In this document: positions 22,101-34,926 of the stretch, in pieces
Layout of the letters: each line of letters starts with the position of its first letter
How positions within the stretch are numbered: position 1 is the first letter of the stretch
Source of the DNA: Pachyseris speciosa
Lineage: Eukaryota; Cnidaria; Anthozoa; Scleractinia; Pachyseridae
Length of the DNA: 64,000 bases
Direction of reading: 5' to 3'
Assembly: GCA_016490735.1 (NCBI GenBank)
Contig: JAEMWC010000168.1
Span: 661,001 to 725,000, forward strand
Position numbers and translations under genes: made by a program
The notes under the pieces: generated by a model
Databases searched by the model: none
Told to the model about the DNA's origin: nothing
What the model saw: only the letters and a program-made list of their open reading frames with translations

Positions 22101-25100
22101 CTAACCAGACCAACCATGGGATGTACTTACTAGATTATTACCAAGGTTTTGTTTTCTCTTGTTGCCTAACTGAACACATTGCACAATTAAAATATTTACC
22201 ATTGTTTGGGTACTTTTACTCTTCTGCTGTAGTTGCATGCTCTTTGCCACAGTCCTGTTTATATTTGAAAATTTATTTTATTTAAAAACAAGACCTTGAC
22301 CTTATGAAACAATGGAGTTAAATTATGCATTTCCCTTAGGATGAATTCTAAAAAAGGGTCATGAAATATTAATGAATTTTGTCTGAATCAGAGTTTTATT
22401 GAACAGGCTTTCATCGTGGGACTACAAGAGTCTGATCAATTTAATCAGTCTGTTTTCCTAAGAGAGCTCCATTCATTCAAGAAATGCGAGCTTTGGGCTT
22501 GAGACTGCAAAAACATGATGATCGACACTTACAAGTTTTTGTGGTTTTGCGTAGATATCTCTGATGCATCTTCAATATTTACATGATTAGTGTTGTCAGG
22601 TATGCTAGGCTTTCTTCCCTGTTCACTTTGCCATCATTCTGTTTTTCCCATTAATTTATAAACCTCCTTCTTGTGCGAAGTACATTGTTTTTATTTTTTG
22701 TTTTGTATTGTTCCAGATGCATTTGATACCAAGTTTAAAGCTTATAGCTGCCTGTGTTTACTGTTGGTCTGTTACTGCCACTTGCAGCTTAATTGAGTCG
22801 ATTGCCGTTGCTTTGATTTTTTTCCCTTGAGAGAAGTTCTAACAATGGGAGACCTTGACCCAGATGTGTTTAAAATTTTATCCATTTGCCAACTGCATCC
22901 AGGAGTGGCAGACATTTTGCTGGTTTAACAGCGATTTTGTATGGAGGCAGGTGCAGTTGCATGTGTCAAATTGTATTGATTCTGCTCTTATCTCAGCACC
23001 GTGATAAGGGTGCATTCAAAATCACTTTTTTCCCTTGCAGGTCTCTACTGTAGACCAGTTTTACTGTGTGAAAATAGCAGTTGTTGTTAGATCAGTAGTA
23101 TTTTTCATCAAAGTCAGTGTGTTAGTTTGGAGGATTTTTATAGCTATTTCCACTTATACTACAGAGCTATCATTTGACTTGTCTTTTAGTTGGATTTTCT
23201 TTTCTGAATTCATTAGTGGTCTCAGGGTTCATGCTATTCCTTGAAGACCTTGAAAAGCCCGGTAATTTAATTTCAGATTTCAAGGGTGCTTGAAAAGCCC
23301 TTGAAAAGAAGAATTTCTGCTGAAAGTGCTTGAAATAATAAAAACTGCTTGAAAAAAAATTTTTTTTTCGGATGGGAAATACAAGAATTAATATTTAAAG
23401 GTCTGCAAATTCATTAATATTGAAGTTCTTCATGGTGTTTTTTTTTTTCTATTTTATTCACTTGTTCTTGTTATTTGAGGCTTACCTTTTTTTTGTAATT
23501 AATGAGCTGACGAGTAACATTAGTCCCCAGGTGACTAACAGAATTAATATATGTAGAACACTTTGGTACATTGTATAATTTTATGTATGTTAATATGTTT
23601 GTGGTGTGTTGATGGAAATTTACATGAAAGTGGTCACTAAGTTCCTACGGTAAGGAAATAAGTGGACAATGGAGGTCTTGTATTCAGTCAATAAAATCAA
23701 CAAGAAAAAAATTGGTATTTAAAAGCCTGTTCTTTAGTGACTTAAAACAAAGGCTATGAAAAACCTAAATTAAATTTCGCAGAATTGATTACAAATTATA
23801 GATAGTTACAAGGTCAAGGAATCAAACATTAAACAAAAAATACTTCTCCTCAGTATGTGCGAACCAGTCTAAGTAGTCAACATTTTGAATTTTCATGACT
23901 TTATTTTATGAAAATTTCTATTGTTTCTTTTGTTTCTTCAGCCGTACTCCTGGCAGTAGACAGCCCTCCCCAACCTCAGGTTCACAGCAGCAAGATGCTC
24001 CACAGGTAACCCAACCTGTTTTACCCTCTCAGCCTCCAGTGGGACAGAGCAAGCCCAAGCCGTATAAGCAGTCAGATCCCATTGAAGACATTACCCCACC
24101 TGTGGCTTTGATAGACCCCCTGGAAAGTGTACAACTAGAACAGCTGTCTTTTCCGCATCAGCGTGAGCCAGTGATTGGCACTCCTACAAGCCCTTCAGAC
24201 TTTGTTATGGTATCAGGTGCGTCCTTGCAAGGCCATAATAATGTCACCTCTCAACACAGCCAATCACTTCAGCTCACTCACCAGCATCAGTTGGCACTGG
24301 CGATGGCTGCTCAACAACAGCAGCAGCAACAACAGCAATTAGGATTGCAATCCACTGGTCTTGGACATCCAAACCCATACTTTATTACAGCTCAGCCAAC
24401 ACAGGATCCATACGGTAATCCATCTCTTTCTGCTGTCAGTGGTGGCACTCCACAAGTGATGCATCCTCAGTATGCAGCCTATAGTGTCCAGCCATGGGGG
24501 ATGTATTCCGCCACTGGAACATCAAACACTGGAGGCTACCTCCAACAGCAGCAGCAGCAACAGCAACAACAGCAGGCTCAGCACCATCAGCTGCTTCGTT
24601 CCAACTCTGGTGGGATGACAGGACGACCCATTCAGGGGCAGATGGAGATCATTGGTACACCGCCATCCCACACACAACAAGCTATGGCTGCAGCTGCGTC
24701 ACCTGGCACCAACTACCAGTTAATAGCACCTCCCGGTGCTGCGCCATTAGGTTTGGGAGCCACTGCTTACTATGACCAGTCAGGGAATTTGGTGTTGGGA
24801 AATGCACAGAATGTGAACAGCATGGCTACAGCACAGATGGCAGCGGGCCAGATGGGGACACTGAGGATGATGTCTCCTGTCGTGGTGAATGCGCAGAATG
24901 CAGGGGCAAGCTCTGTGGCAGCAGGAAGAATGGGCACCACCAGCTCAATGGGCAGCACATCTAGCATGGGTCTGTTTGGTCAACAAACACAGCAGCAGCA
25001 GCAGTTAAACAGCAGCACCCTGGGAATGCTTGGCAGTGTTGTGGGAGGCTCTTCAGGGGTTGGTGCTGTGGGGACTATTCCAGGTGGAAGCACAAGACGA

Positions 25101-28100
25101 GACTCGCTGAATGCCACAGACTATGGTAAGCGAGCTGGGATTGCTCAGTACTACACCACAGCTGGTGGCGTGAACAGCCTTGCCAGTTTATCCATCTCGG
25201 CACAACCCTCTTACAATACCCCTCAAGAACTTCCCACTCCTCCCCTTCTCTCACAAGGTCAGTCAGGGTTTGGTAGCCAGTCAGGCTATGGAGGACAGTC
25301 TGGCTTTACTGTGGGTAGCCCCATCTCCAATGGTCTGTCACGCTACATGCAACTTGCCGCAGCACCACGGGAATCCAAGTACCAAGGAACCCTTGGTAGC
25401 CTAAGTGGGATTCAGTTTGGTGGGTCAGCATTAGGTGGCAGCAGCTTCAGAGGCTCCAGGGGAAAAGAGACTGGGCGGAGCAGGCTGTTGGAAGACTTCC
25501 GCAACAATCGTTACCCTAACATCCAACTGCGGGACCTGGCCAATCATATTGTAGAGTTCTCGCAGGATCAGCATGGCTCAAGGTTCATCCAGCAGAAGTT
25601 AGAACGCGCCTCACCCAATGAGAAGCAGATGGTGTTCCATGAAATCCTCCCTGCTGCATACAGTTTGATGACAGACGTGTTTGGAAACTATGTCATTCAG
25701 AAGTTCTTTGAGTTTGGAAGTCCAGATCAGAAGCACCATCTTGCCAACTGTATCCGTGGACATGTGCTGCCACTTGCCCTTCAGATGTATGGATGCCGGG
25801 TTATTCAGAAGGCCTTGGAATGTATTTCACCTGATGTGCAGGTATGAATTCTTATTTTAGTAAGTCCTTACTAAACTACTGAATGGTGTTATTTGTGATT
25901 GTGTACTCAAAGGCCAAAGAGTATTTTCTTCTAACCTCCCAGCTTGATTTCACATGCATTCTTTTTGCTTATTTAAGGGAAAGCTTGCTATCTGCTGGTT
26001 AAAACTCAAGAGTCACCTCAAAACTCTTGATCGTCAAAAGTTAAGAGAATCGAGACGTGAGGATTGAGACATGAGGGACTGTCTACTTACTTCTGAGGGG
26101 TACTGATAATTATTCATGTTAGTGTCGGTAGAATATTAAGCTTGCTGCTGTGCACCTCATGAAGAAACCAACAGTCTAACTGACTGTTGGCCCTTTTTTC
26201 TTCTCCCTGGAGGAGCAAACAATGTCCGTCAATAACCATCAATCACCATTCACCTCCATTTACTGATGTCTGTCAAGGGAAAGGTGCAACAGTATGTCTT
26301 TTGCTGATCTCATTGCACTGTTCTTGGTTTAGTTTTATGTGCAGAGTACCTGTAGGAGATTGGAATCTTGGTGCAATTTCCTAAAAATGGCGTGATCCTC
26401 AACAATCAACCATTAACCTTGTTTGCTCTGTACCAGGAGTGGCTGATCTAAAAAGTAGTGTAATCAAACAAAAACACATGATCTATGGAAGTTAATCTTC
26501 ATTCATTTTATTTTAGAATGATCTCGTCAGGGAGTTGGATGGGCACGTGTTGAAGTGTGTCAAAGACCAGAATGGAAACCATGTGGTACAAAAGTGTATT
26601 GAGTGTGTGGACCCATCGTCACTTCAGTTTATCATTGGAGCTTTTCAAGCCCAGGTAAATCCTGCACTTCATTGTCCATAAGGGTATTTATGATCTTTTA
26701 ACTTCCTTTGAGCCATACTTTTGGTTGGTACTCTGTACCTCAAGAAAGCAATACCTTTTCCAGACCAACTTGCATCATTCTCTGTGACTTTTCAGCTGCC
26801 TTCTTGAGTTCTTACATTTTATTAGCTAGATTGGCATGGTGGCTGTTAAATCTGGTGCATTTTTTCTTGTCATTTGATAAACATTGTATTGTCCACACCT
26901 CCAATATTAATGCACATGTCATTAGCTTTCCTGTGGGGTCAACCCCAGGCCAACCAGTGAGATATGTGGGGGAATACAAGGAGATGGATGGGATTCTTTG
27001 CCCGAGGGTAAGGGAAAAATCTTAACATTGTTTACGATCAAAGATTACCTAGGGGGTGGGGGAATTCAAAAGTTTGTAAAGGATGTCAGGGGGATCTTCT
27101 GCTGAAAGACACCTCATCCAGGGGACTCTGTCTTGCAAGATTCCCCAACCCCCGCTAACAGGTTGTAAAGTAATTATGAGTCCCAGAAGAGAAAACATGA
27201 GGACCCAGTGGGTTGGTGTCTCCTTATGGGAGGTCTAGAGCTGCGTATCGGAAGTGTCCACATGCAGATATCTGACTGTACACATCTTCAGCTCTCATGA
27301 TGTCTTTCAATCATCCACAGGTTTATGCTCTGTCCACCCATCCCTATGGTTGCCGTGTGATTCAGCGCATCCTGGAGCACTGCATGCCAGAGCAGACCTC
27401 CCCCATATTGGACGAACTGCATCAGCACACTGAGAGACTGGTGCAGGATCAGTATGGCAATTATGTTATTCAGCACGTCTTGGAGCACGGTACACCCGAA
27501 GACAAAAGCAAGATTGTTCACGAACTCAGGGGCAACATTCTCATCTTCAGCCAGCATAAATTTGCAAGGTAACTTTGAGTGAAAGAAGTGTGTGAATAAA
27601 AATACTTTTAAAAGAAATGGACTCAATAGTTCAAGTCCAGTCAGTAATTTTTTGGCACTTTCTTTCCTTTTCCTTCTCCTTCTCCTTCTCCTTTCTTTTC
27701 TTTTCTTTTTGCAATTTGTTGAGCAGTGTTGTGTAACCTGACCTGGGACTGGCTCTTTTACTCTGCAGCAATGTGGTCGAGAAATGCGTGACTCATGCAT
27801 CACGCGCAGAAAGAGCCATGCTCATTGATGAGGTCTGCAGCAGCAGTGATAGGTAAGTTTGGAGTCAATCTCATTTTTCCTTGCAGTGTGTCACTCCAGA
27901 AACAAGTGGGTGTTTGAAAAGTGTTATCTGAGATTGTCAGTGGGGATGAGGTGCGAGAGAGAGGGAGGAGAGGGTGGGTAGTTAAGATGGGAAGGGTTAG
28001 GAGAGAGAGTGGATAGGGTGAAGAGAAGGGGGAAGGGATAATGTGGCCAAATCAATGGCACTTCATTCTTCTAAAAAGTGCAACCCCAAGGAGTGCCCTC

Positions 28101-29592
28101 GTGGTTTCTGCTGTTATTTTTTAACTTTAAAGGCAGGGTTAAAAAAATTTTTTTCGTTAAAATAACACTACACCTTTATTTCCAGTTTTTGACTTTTCTA
28201 TTGCCTTCAAAACATACTTGTAAAATGCATTAATAATTCATAAGACTAACGACCAATCTACGGGTAGTATTTGAGTCACATGTATACCTCTCTAAACCCC
28301 AGTAAAAATCATTAACTTTCATAAGTGTCCTGCTCTGCTAATTAGTATGCATTAACTTTGATACAGATCTCTACTGATTAACATTACAAACACGACAAAC
28401 ACAATCTATTGTTTCATTTCACAAGTAACATAAAATATTCGCGTGAGACCTTTATGGGCTTTAAAACGGCTCGCCTGCGGCTCGCCGTTTTAACTGCCCA
28501 TAAAGGTCTCCCGCTCATATTTTATGTATTACATGAAATGAAGGATTGTTGGGTACATGAGCGAGTCATTGAGTGTGGGTCTATTCTCAATTTGATGTCA
28601 CAAACTGCTTTGCATGCATGTTTACAAAGACTTAATGCGATGTAAATCTGTTTGTGATGTCATATCGAGGATAGACCTAAGCCCCTCACTAGCTCGGCCA
28701 TGGAACAGATGGCCAGATTTTGTAACTTTTGCAACCTGAGAAAAGTCAAATGAAGATAACTAGTCAAGATTTGGTAAAAAAAAAAAGGCACAATGCATCT
28801 CAAATGGGTGCAAAGATTTATTGTAGCAAAAAATATTTTTAATTAGTGTTGGTGTACTTTAACTATTGCATGTCACAGTGAGATAGGAAATCAAAGAATA
28901 TTTCTTAAGTGTATCATTTGCTGAAAACAATCCTCCAAACTCCTCAGAGAATGGAATTTATGCATAAGCTCTTGAAACTTGTGAGGTTGGGGTGGACAGC
29001 TTTAATTCAACTCAAGATAATGCAGTAATGTTTTGTTGATGGCATGCTTAACTCAAAGGAAAATTGGATCAGAGATCAGCAATTGCGGTGTTTGGAAAGG
29101 AATTCGTTTTTGTGAAGGTTGCTCTTAGCATACTGTGTTCATTTCAGGGTATACAGGTTTTGGTACCCAGATCTCACTTCCATTTAAACCCCTGGGGATA
29201 AATGTCTAAATTCTCCTTACATTCACAGCACAATGTCAATCGTATGGCTGAGGAGAGTAGACTACCACATCAGCAGTGGGATGTTCTCTTGATGTACCAT
29301 AGAATTTGTCAGTGCTATCCAATTTCACCTTGCTAATGTAAATTCATCTCTTGTTATTAGTGCATTGTACACCATGATGAAGGATCAGTTTGCTAATTAT
29401 GTCATCCAGAAAATGATTGACGTGGCGGAACCTCCTCAGCGGAAACTGCTTATGCACAGGATCAGACCACATGTGGCAACACTGCGCAAGTACACATATG
29501 GCAAACATATTCTAGCCAAATTAGAGAAGTATTATATGACTATGAAGCCTACGCCAGATTTCCTTCCCATGAGCAATGGCCCATTGCTGTAG
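13171..29592 (+). CDS. PUM: Pumilio RNA-binding protein, 1159 aa, nine coding exons
   Basis: Exons: 13171-13458, 17278-17367, 18094-18426, 18976-19142, 23942-25841, 26517-26654, 27321-27568, 27769-27852 and 29361-29592, all phase-consistent. The start follows an in-frame TAG at 13159 and a good acceptor (TTTGCGTTTAG), implying a 5' UTR intron of about 12149-13161. N-terminal blocks typical of animal Pumilio are present: [39 protein letters not shown] and [12 protein letters not shown]. Then comes a low-complexity Gln/Ala/Gly/Ser region with CAG/CAA tracts (about 24315-24345 and 24545-24577). The Pumilio homology domain runs from about residue 804 ([16 protein letters not shown]) to the end region. 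Its eight repeats carry SRFIQ, NYVIQ, CRVIQ, NHVVQ, CRVIQ, NYVIQ, SNVVEK and NYVIQ, the base-reading residues expected for UGUANAUA. It represses and destabilises target mRNAs in the cytoplasm. PUM1 versus PUM2 cannot be told, since cnidarians would have the pre-duplication gene. Confidence 0.97.
15414..16013. mobile_element. TIR element (CCGTATTTACTTGTGTATAAGTCGAC ends), copy 1
   Basis: The left end CCGTATTTACTTGTGTATAA and the right end are inverted copies; the right end repeats the motif twice (GTCGACTTATACACAAG, then GACTTGTACACAAGTAAATACGG). TA dinucleotides flank both ends, as expected for a Tc1/mariner-type insertion. The 600-bp body lacks a transposase ORF, so it is non-autonomous. 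A related copy is at 42420-43203. Confidence 0.75.
16609..16842 (+). repeat. 234-bp repeat, Pumilio intron 1 copy
   Basis: This runs from 'ttgtgtccaacgtgacaccc' to 'catacaatgaacag' and is nearly identical to 20374-20607, with the same length and orientation. It has no TIR or poly-A tail. Both copies lie in introns of the same gene. Confidence 0.7.
17774..17960. mobile_element. MITE with GCCCTGTCA ends, copy 1
   Basis: Left 'gccctgtcaaaatgttttg' and right 'caacacattctgacagggc' are inverted. The subterminal 'gtgggcagc' and 'gcccgctacc' segments also pair. It lies in Pumilio intron 2. An opposite-orientation relative sits at 38519-38690, in the PEF1 intron. Confidence 0.65.
18427..18470 (+). 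repeat. (GTTT)n microsatellite
   Basis: The array of GTTT units followed by a T run starts immediately inside the splice donor of Pumilio exon 3 (donor GT at 18427). It forms the 5' end of the intron. Confidence 0.7.
19864..20045. mobile_element. Foldback MITE in Pumilio intron 4
   Basis: The left arm of ~72 bp (from 'caaatagattccatgttgcc' read inward) and the right arm (about 19975-20045) are inverted copies with few mismatches. A ~35-bp centre separates them. There is no coding capacity. Confidence 0.8.
20374..20607 (+). repeat. 234-bp repeat, Pumilio intron 4 copy
   Basis: Second copy of the 16609-16842 repeat, same length and orientation, with only scattered substitutions (for example 'ccatgtcgtt' against 'ccgtgtcgtt'). 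Confidence 0.7.
21031..21201 (-). repeat. 3' end fragment of (CTGAAA)n-tailed retroelement, copy 2
   Basis: It shares block order with 2248-2424: a CAGTTT repeat on the plus strand, then 'ttttgccatt', 'atatattaaa', 'gaggatgcc' and 'ctcaa(a)n'. It is a truncated retroelement end in Pumilio intron 4. Confidence 0.5.
21205..23941. other. Remainder of Pumilio intron 4
   Basis: No gene is seen. At 23227-23350 a short array of 'cttgaaaagccc'-like direct repeats occurs. The rest is AT-rich intronic sequence ending in the polypyrimidine tract before the 23942 exon. Confidence 0.5.
26921..27150 (+). mobile_element. G-rich MITE, unsplit copy, in Pumilio intron 6
   Basis: The segment from 'ctgtggggtcaaccccagg' through 'cgatcaaagatta' to 'ccaggggactctgtcttgc' matches pieces found inverted at 33720-33835 and 34130-34270. 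In that second location a foldback element sits between the two halves. No ORF. Confidence 0.5.
27853..29360. other. Pumilio intron 8 with a hairpin repeat
   Basis: The intron is unannotated except for an inverted repeat at 28430-28528. There 'acataaaatattcgcgtgagacc' pairs with 'ggtctcccgctcatattttatgt' around 'gcccataaaggt'-type arms, a compact MITE-like hairpin. A purine-rich GA stretch is at 27940-28040. Confidence 0.55.
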
Positions 29593-32500
29593 AATAACTC
29601 ACTGGGAAGTTGCTTCATGTTATTCCCTGGTTAATTAGTTCAGAGAGAAGGGTAAATATTTTTCCCATGTTATGCTCTTCCTTTAAACCCATGTTTCAGT
29701 AATTAATTGAAATTCTTACTATCAGTTGCATTTTTATCAAGACGTGTCACCAAAAGGTGATGGAATACAGTTTCACACATGAAATCTCTTGTCGTCAAGT
29801 ATTCTAAGTCCTGACGTGTATTACACAGCTGGAAACAACTTGACCATGCTTAGATGCAACTAATAGTTTTGTTTGAATCTTGATAAATCTTTGGTTAAGC
29901 TTTTAAGGAATCATTTACATGTACAATTTTATCTCCCTTTGTTAGCAGAAATGTTGATTTTGTTTGCTTAATTGTGGAGGTAACTGGGAAGATAAACAGT
30001 TTGTTCCCTAGCAGCGTACTTGGGGTGTCGCTCTTAAACAGATTTTGAATGGATGAGTTAAATTTTCATATACTTGATTTAAGATTTGAATCTTTTTCAA
30101 CAAAGAGCAACTATTAATTTATTTGTGACAGTCATGTCTGTGTTCTCATCATTAAGATATTGTAAATTTCGTTATAAACACATACTCAAATTACTGCCAA
30201 TCCAAGGAATTGTTATTCTAAGCTAATTACTGTAAGGAATCCCCCAAAGCAGTCATCATGAGGAGTACCTGTTTACATACACAAAGGGGTTCACCTTTTG
30301 TAGGCAATAATTGTCCAGCTTCCTCCAAGGACTTTTTTCTTGGGATTATGATTATGGCATTTTAAAATATCAGGGTTACTATGGTCAGGGCAAAAGATTT
30401 TTTTCAAGGTCAGGGAGGAGTCGGAGTTGTGTATTAAGTCAGGGGAATTCTAAATTGTACCTGAAAGTCAGGGAATTTGCTTTCAGCTAGCAAGTAGTTT
30501 TGTAAGAGTTTCCTTCTTGGTAAAGGTAATGTCATTTCAAAAACTTTTTACAAATGAATTAATGACAAGCTTTATTGCCCAAGGTTTTGCCTTGGAGGGT
30601 CAATGAAAATTGGTTTGTTGTCAGGGTTCAAATGAATGGGAATTTTTCTATTGAATGGCAACCCTGAATGTGGTCAGAGAATACTAGAAACTTAGATCAA
30701 GGGTAGTACGGCTTACTCAGGGCAGTTTAAATGAGTATGTTGCACAGTACTTTTTGTAGAATTGATTGGCAGGGTTCCAGTTCCAGGGCATTAGCCAGCT
30801 TCTACATGAACGTCAGAGCATTTTCTTTAACAGAATTCATAAGATTTATTGACACTTGCATAAGAATGAGCAAGGAACTTGAACTAGCTCAATTACATAA
30901 TAAACCTGGAAGTTATAGTTACAGTTTATAAGGCATTAAAATGCTGGGCCACTGTAGGGAAGATTTTTGGTAAATCATACCGGACTTGGTCAGCTCAGTC
31001 AGATATTCTATTTTGAGGCCAAAATTGGCAACCCATTCTTGGAACATGATAGTATTGCTAAAACATAGCCTTTCCCAGCCATGGTTATAAATCAAATTCC
31101 ATATTTTATTATTTCAGTGACTTTTTAGGATTCTTAGTGATTTATCTACTGATGAGTACAGCTGTTCGGGGAAATTTAAATAATTTTGCTTAATTGTTCT
31201 CATTTTTGATCCGATGGCAGATTGTAAGTTTATTTAGTAAGATTGGAAATCGTATGTCAAAGGAGCAGTGTCGCGGCGGAGCGTTCGAGATAATTCTCTC
31301 AAGTGAGTCACAGATTTTCTATCTGTCGGCCATCTTCAATTTGGTCTGTGGGATTGATTTCGGGTAGTATTCCTTATAATACACATCGAAACATCAGCTG
31401 TATTTCACTTTTGTAGATTTTTGTTAGTTTGTTCCATGTCAAATAGATGGCGTTGAAAATCAAAGAAAAAGATCAGCGACGAAACTTGAAAAACCTTGCC
31501 AGCTTTTTCAAGCTGATGTATCGCTATTGCACATGCATGCAATCCGCGACACTGTTCCTTTAAGTTTGAAATGTTTTCCCTCTTTGCTGAGGTTAAACTT
31601 TTTGGATAGTTAGGTTGCACATAATCAGACTGAACATAGTGTAAACAAAGAACAAAACTAACGGTGGTTATGAAATTATTGACAAAGGACAGATCCAGAT
31701 ATATAATATTCTTCTTAAGTGGTGTGGGTTCTTAGGACTTGTATGCATACCGATGTAATATTGTTGTAATGTTGATGCAGGGGATGAAACAAGAGCCTTT
31801 GAGAAAAATGTAATACTGTATATCAAGTTAATGTACAATTGTAACATATGTACAGGCCTCTGACGACCACTGGACTGATGTAAATTGTTTGGCTGTTGAA
31901 TTTGCCAGAGGAACGTGCTTTGTAAGAACATTTTGTTTGAACATTACTAGGATTCTCTATCCAAGCGTATTTGTGTTCTGTTTTCACCAGGTGAGCTCGT
32001 CAAATTGAAAATCCATTTTGACATCTTCAGATTTGCTGTAAATTCAAAACTTTTTGAGACATTGCACTGGCTGAGGTTACTGAAGAATCCTTACAAATTC
32101 ATTATTAGTGGTAACATGGTGCCGAAAAGCACCCTCTTTGGTTGTCGAACTCAAAAGCTTTCAGGCTTTACAAGATTGCGGTAATTTTCGGCGTACTTTG
32201 CATTTAAAACAGTTGTAATTCTAGTCCCACAGCTTTACGCTTTTCATAACAGTTATGTCTGATGTCTCCACACCATTCTTTTGTTCCAAGGCGATGACGG
32301 CAAATGTTTCAAGTTAACAACTGCGAGGATCATTCTTCATTTGATTTTAGTTTGTTGGTCGCAGATTTTTATGGAAATTTCAATCCTCAGAGTGCGCTCT
32401 TTTCTCATTCTTTTTCTTCAGGCGTTGTTGTTAATCTGGGAGGCTCTTGGTTCATGCTGAAAGGCCTGCTTATGCAAAGTTTGTAAATTTACTGAAGCAA

Positions 32501-33520
32501 AAATGCCGTGGCCATAGTCGTTGGCGGGTGGGTAGCTCTGAAACGAATATCTAACGTTTAATGAATGGGTGAACTGTAATTTACGATCACAGTTAGGAAA
32601 TATTTTTTAACAAATTACCCCCTCAAAACAGCTGCTTTCCCTCATAAGTATTGTTGAATAGTTAATCATTTATAGCAACACCCAAGTTTCTATGTTTGTA
32701 TGTATGTTGTTAAATATTTGGACTTTCTTAATTTTAATTCTGAGCATCTTTATATATTCGATCCAGAGCACTGTAAGAAATTTAAACTATGTAAAGTGAC
32801 AATGATTTTGGATTTATTAGCAGTAAACCTTTGGCCCTACTGTAACAAATTGACTGTACATTCTGTACATTATGTAAATGGCCGGCAGAGACAGTTTATT
32901 ACTTTATAAACAGCTAACTGTATAGAGAAAACCTGGACATATTAACTTTTAACCCGTTGCATTGGCAAAAACACGTACAAGCCTCTTTCGGCAGTTGTCG
33001 GTCCTTCTCGGAGATCTCCGTCATTTGTCGGAACATCTCGGTGTCCATACCTTCGATAATCGTATTTTTTCGGGCAGTCTTCGGTGTCCGTCGGACTGCC
33101 ACGAAAAGGGATCTTGTACTGACGAAAATGTGCCGGGCATGGCAGTTTTGCTTCGGTAAAAATTTCGTACTATTGTTCATATGTATTCAAGAAAGTGAGT
33201 AAAAATTTATAAAAGTTATTCTAAATGTAACGATACCATGTTATAAATCAAAGCACACGTGGAAGAACTTAATGCCGTTTTAGGTTTTAGTGTAATTTTA
33301 ATTGTTACGGGCTCATTTTTCCGAGCTTTCCATTAAATTAATAGCAGTGTAATGAAAAAGTGGGTAGGTTTCTTTTGTATTTTACTGTGCAATACTAACA
33401 AGTACCGCCTTGTACAATGTAAGCGGTTGTGTAGAGAGAATGTAAATGATGTAAAGAGAAGTAGTCTTTTGAATTGCTGTATTAAAATTGAAAGGTGGTT
33501 GCACAAATAAATGAAGTCGT
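29593..33520 (+). other. Presumed long Pumilio 3' UTR and downstream sequence
   Basis: No exon-like ORF is found between the Pumilio stop (29592) and the next gene. AATAAA signals occur at 30898 and 33506-33511. If the distal signal is used the 3' UTR is about 3.9 kb, which would suit a post-transcriptionally regulated regulator such as Pumilio. The extent is inference. Confidence 0.4.
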
Positions 33521-33719
33521 TTATCAGTGTTGTTGTCGTTCTTCACTGCTCTTGAAAGTGTGAATGGGAAAGTGGTGAAAAAGTAGCCCCTGGTCCTGAT
33601 TCCAAGATACCCGGTGTCTCCCCCACCCCTTGAACAAGAGGCTTAAGGTGGGGTATAGCACCTGTGATCGGCTTCAACGTGTGGTTAACCCCCGGGCTAA
33701 CCAGAGGGATTGTAAACTC

Positions 33720-34275
33720 AGTCAAGCAATCTTGAGGAATTTCCCCGGGGGGTCGGAGAATCTCTCAAGACAAAGTCCCCTGGGTGAGGTGTCTCTCAGC
33801 TGAAAATGATGCCCGTGAAATCCTTTTCAAACTTGTGAATAGTCCAGTTTCGAGTTCGCCATGACCGCTGAATAAAAGTACTGAGAACGCATTTGCACAG
33901 GGTTAGCCTCGAACTAAAGTAAAATATTCACAAATACCGGCGGGAAGGTGCCACAAATTTGAAAATTAAAGAATAGACAGAGCTGTAAACAGGTCGTCTT
34001 CTCGCTGGAATTTGTGAATATTTTACTTTAGGTCGAGGCTAACGGTACGTCCCCGTTGTGCAAATGCGCTCTCATGATCTCTGTACTTTTATTCAGCGGT
34101 CATGGCGAACTCAAAACTGGACTATTCCCTCAACCCCTAATCTTTGATCGTAAAACAATGTGAAGATTTTCCTCTACCCTCGGGCAAAGAATCCCATCCA
34201 TCTCCTTGTATCCCCCCCCCCCCTCCCACATATCTCCCTGGTTGGCTCGGGGGTCGACCCCGCGGGGAAGCCGAT
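33720..34275 (-). mobile_element. Nested elements: foldback MITE inside a G-rich MITE
   Basis: The outer element's two parts (about 33720-33835 and 34128-34270) match 26921-27150 in reverse orientation. Between them, 33836-34127 is an inverted repeat with ~100-bp arms. 'gtccagtt..gagttcgccatgaccgctgaataaaagtac' on the left pairs with its complement at 34080-34125. The centre is ~75 bp. Confidence 0.65.
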
Positions 34276-34926
34276 GGCATGTGCATAAACGTGAATTTGT
34301 GTGAAATTTTAAGGATTTTGAAGAAGGAATTGTAATGGAGTAAAAATGTTTTGAAACAAGTACTTCCAGTTAGTTGACACCCCACAATGGCACTGCAGGT
34401 TACTGGGATACTATTTGGTGTCCGTCTACTAATTTCCAACTTTAAACCTTCATTAAATCTTCAATACAATTAATTACTCTTTTGAGAAAAATTATCTCTT
34501 CCCTGCTCGTGAGTAAAAAGGAAAGCTGTAAAGGCAGTGAAATGCGGACAGCTCGCAGACAACCAGATAATGTGGAGCTTAAGTAAGAGCGACAAGAACT
34601 CCACAAAACAGTTGGTTTCATGGCCAAAAGCTGTGACTTTGCAACTTGATTAGTTTCCCCTTCCTTTTGCAAGTTGGACGATGTGATCCTGGTGAAACTC
34701 TACATTTATGATTTATAACCTCCTTAATCGAGCATCTCTCGTAAGTGGAAGTTGGCCAACTTTCGCTAGTTCCGATTTCGCCCGTGAATTCTCCGTCCCG
34801 TCCCTATCTGCCACTGGTCACTTTCCTCGGAGGATGGCTGGGCTGTGGCTCCTACCTATTACCTTGGGTGTACTGTGGTCACCCTGCCCAAGCCACCTGG
34901 CCTAAACAGCCCACTTCCAATCCAAG

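Noticed and set aside
23035..23244. Val/Phe/Ser-rich open frame as a membrane protein exon in Pumilio intron 4
   Set aside because: It lies between Pumilio exons that already join in phase, and including it would break the frame; no family match.
29593..33520. Pumilio autoregulatory UGUANAUA sites in its own 3' UTR
   Set aside because: I scanned by eye and found only near matches (for example TGTAAATG, TGTATATC), none exact, so no claim is made.
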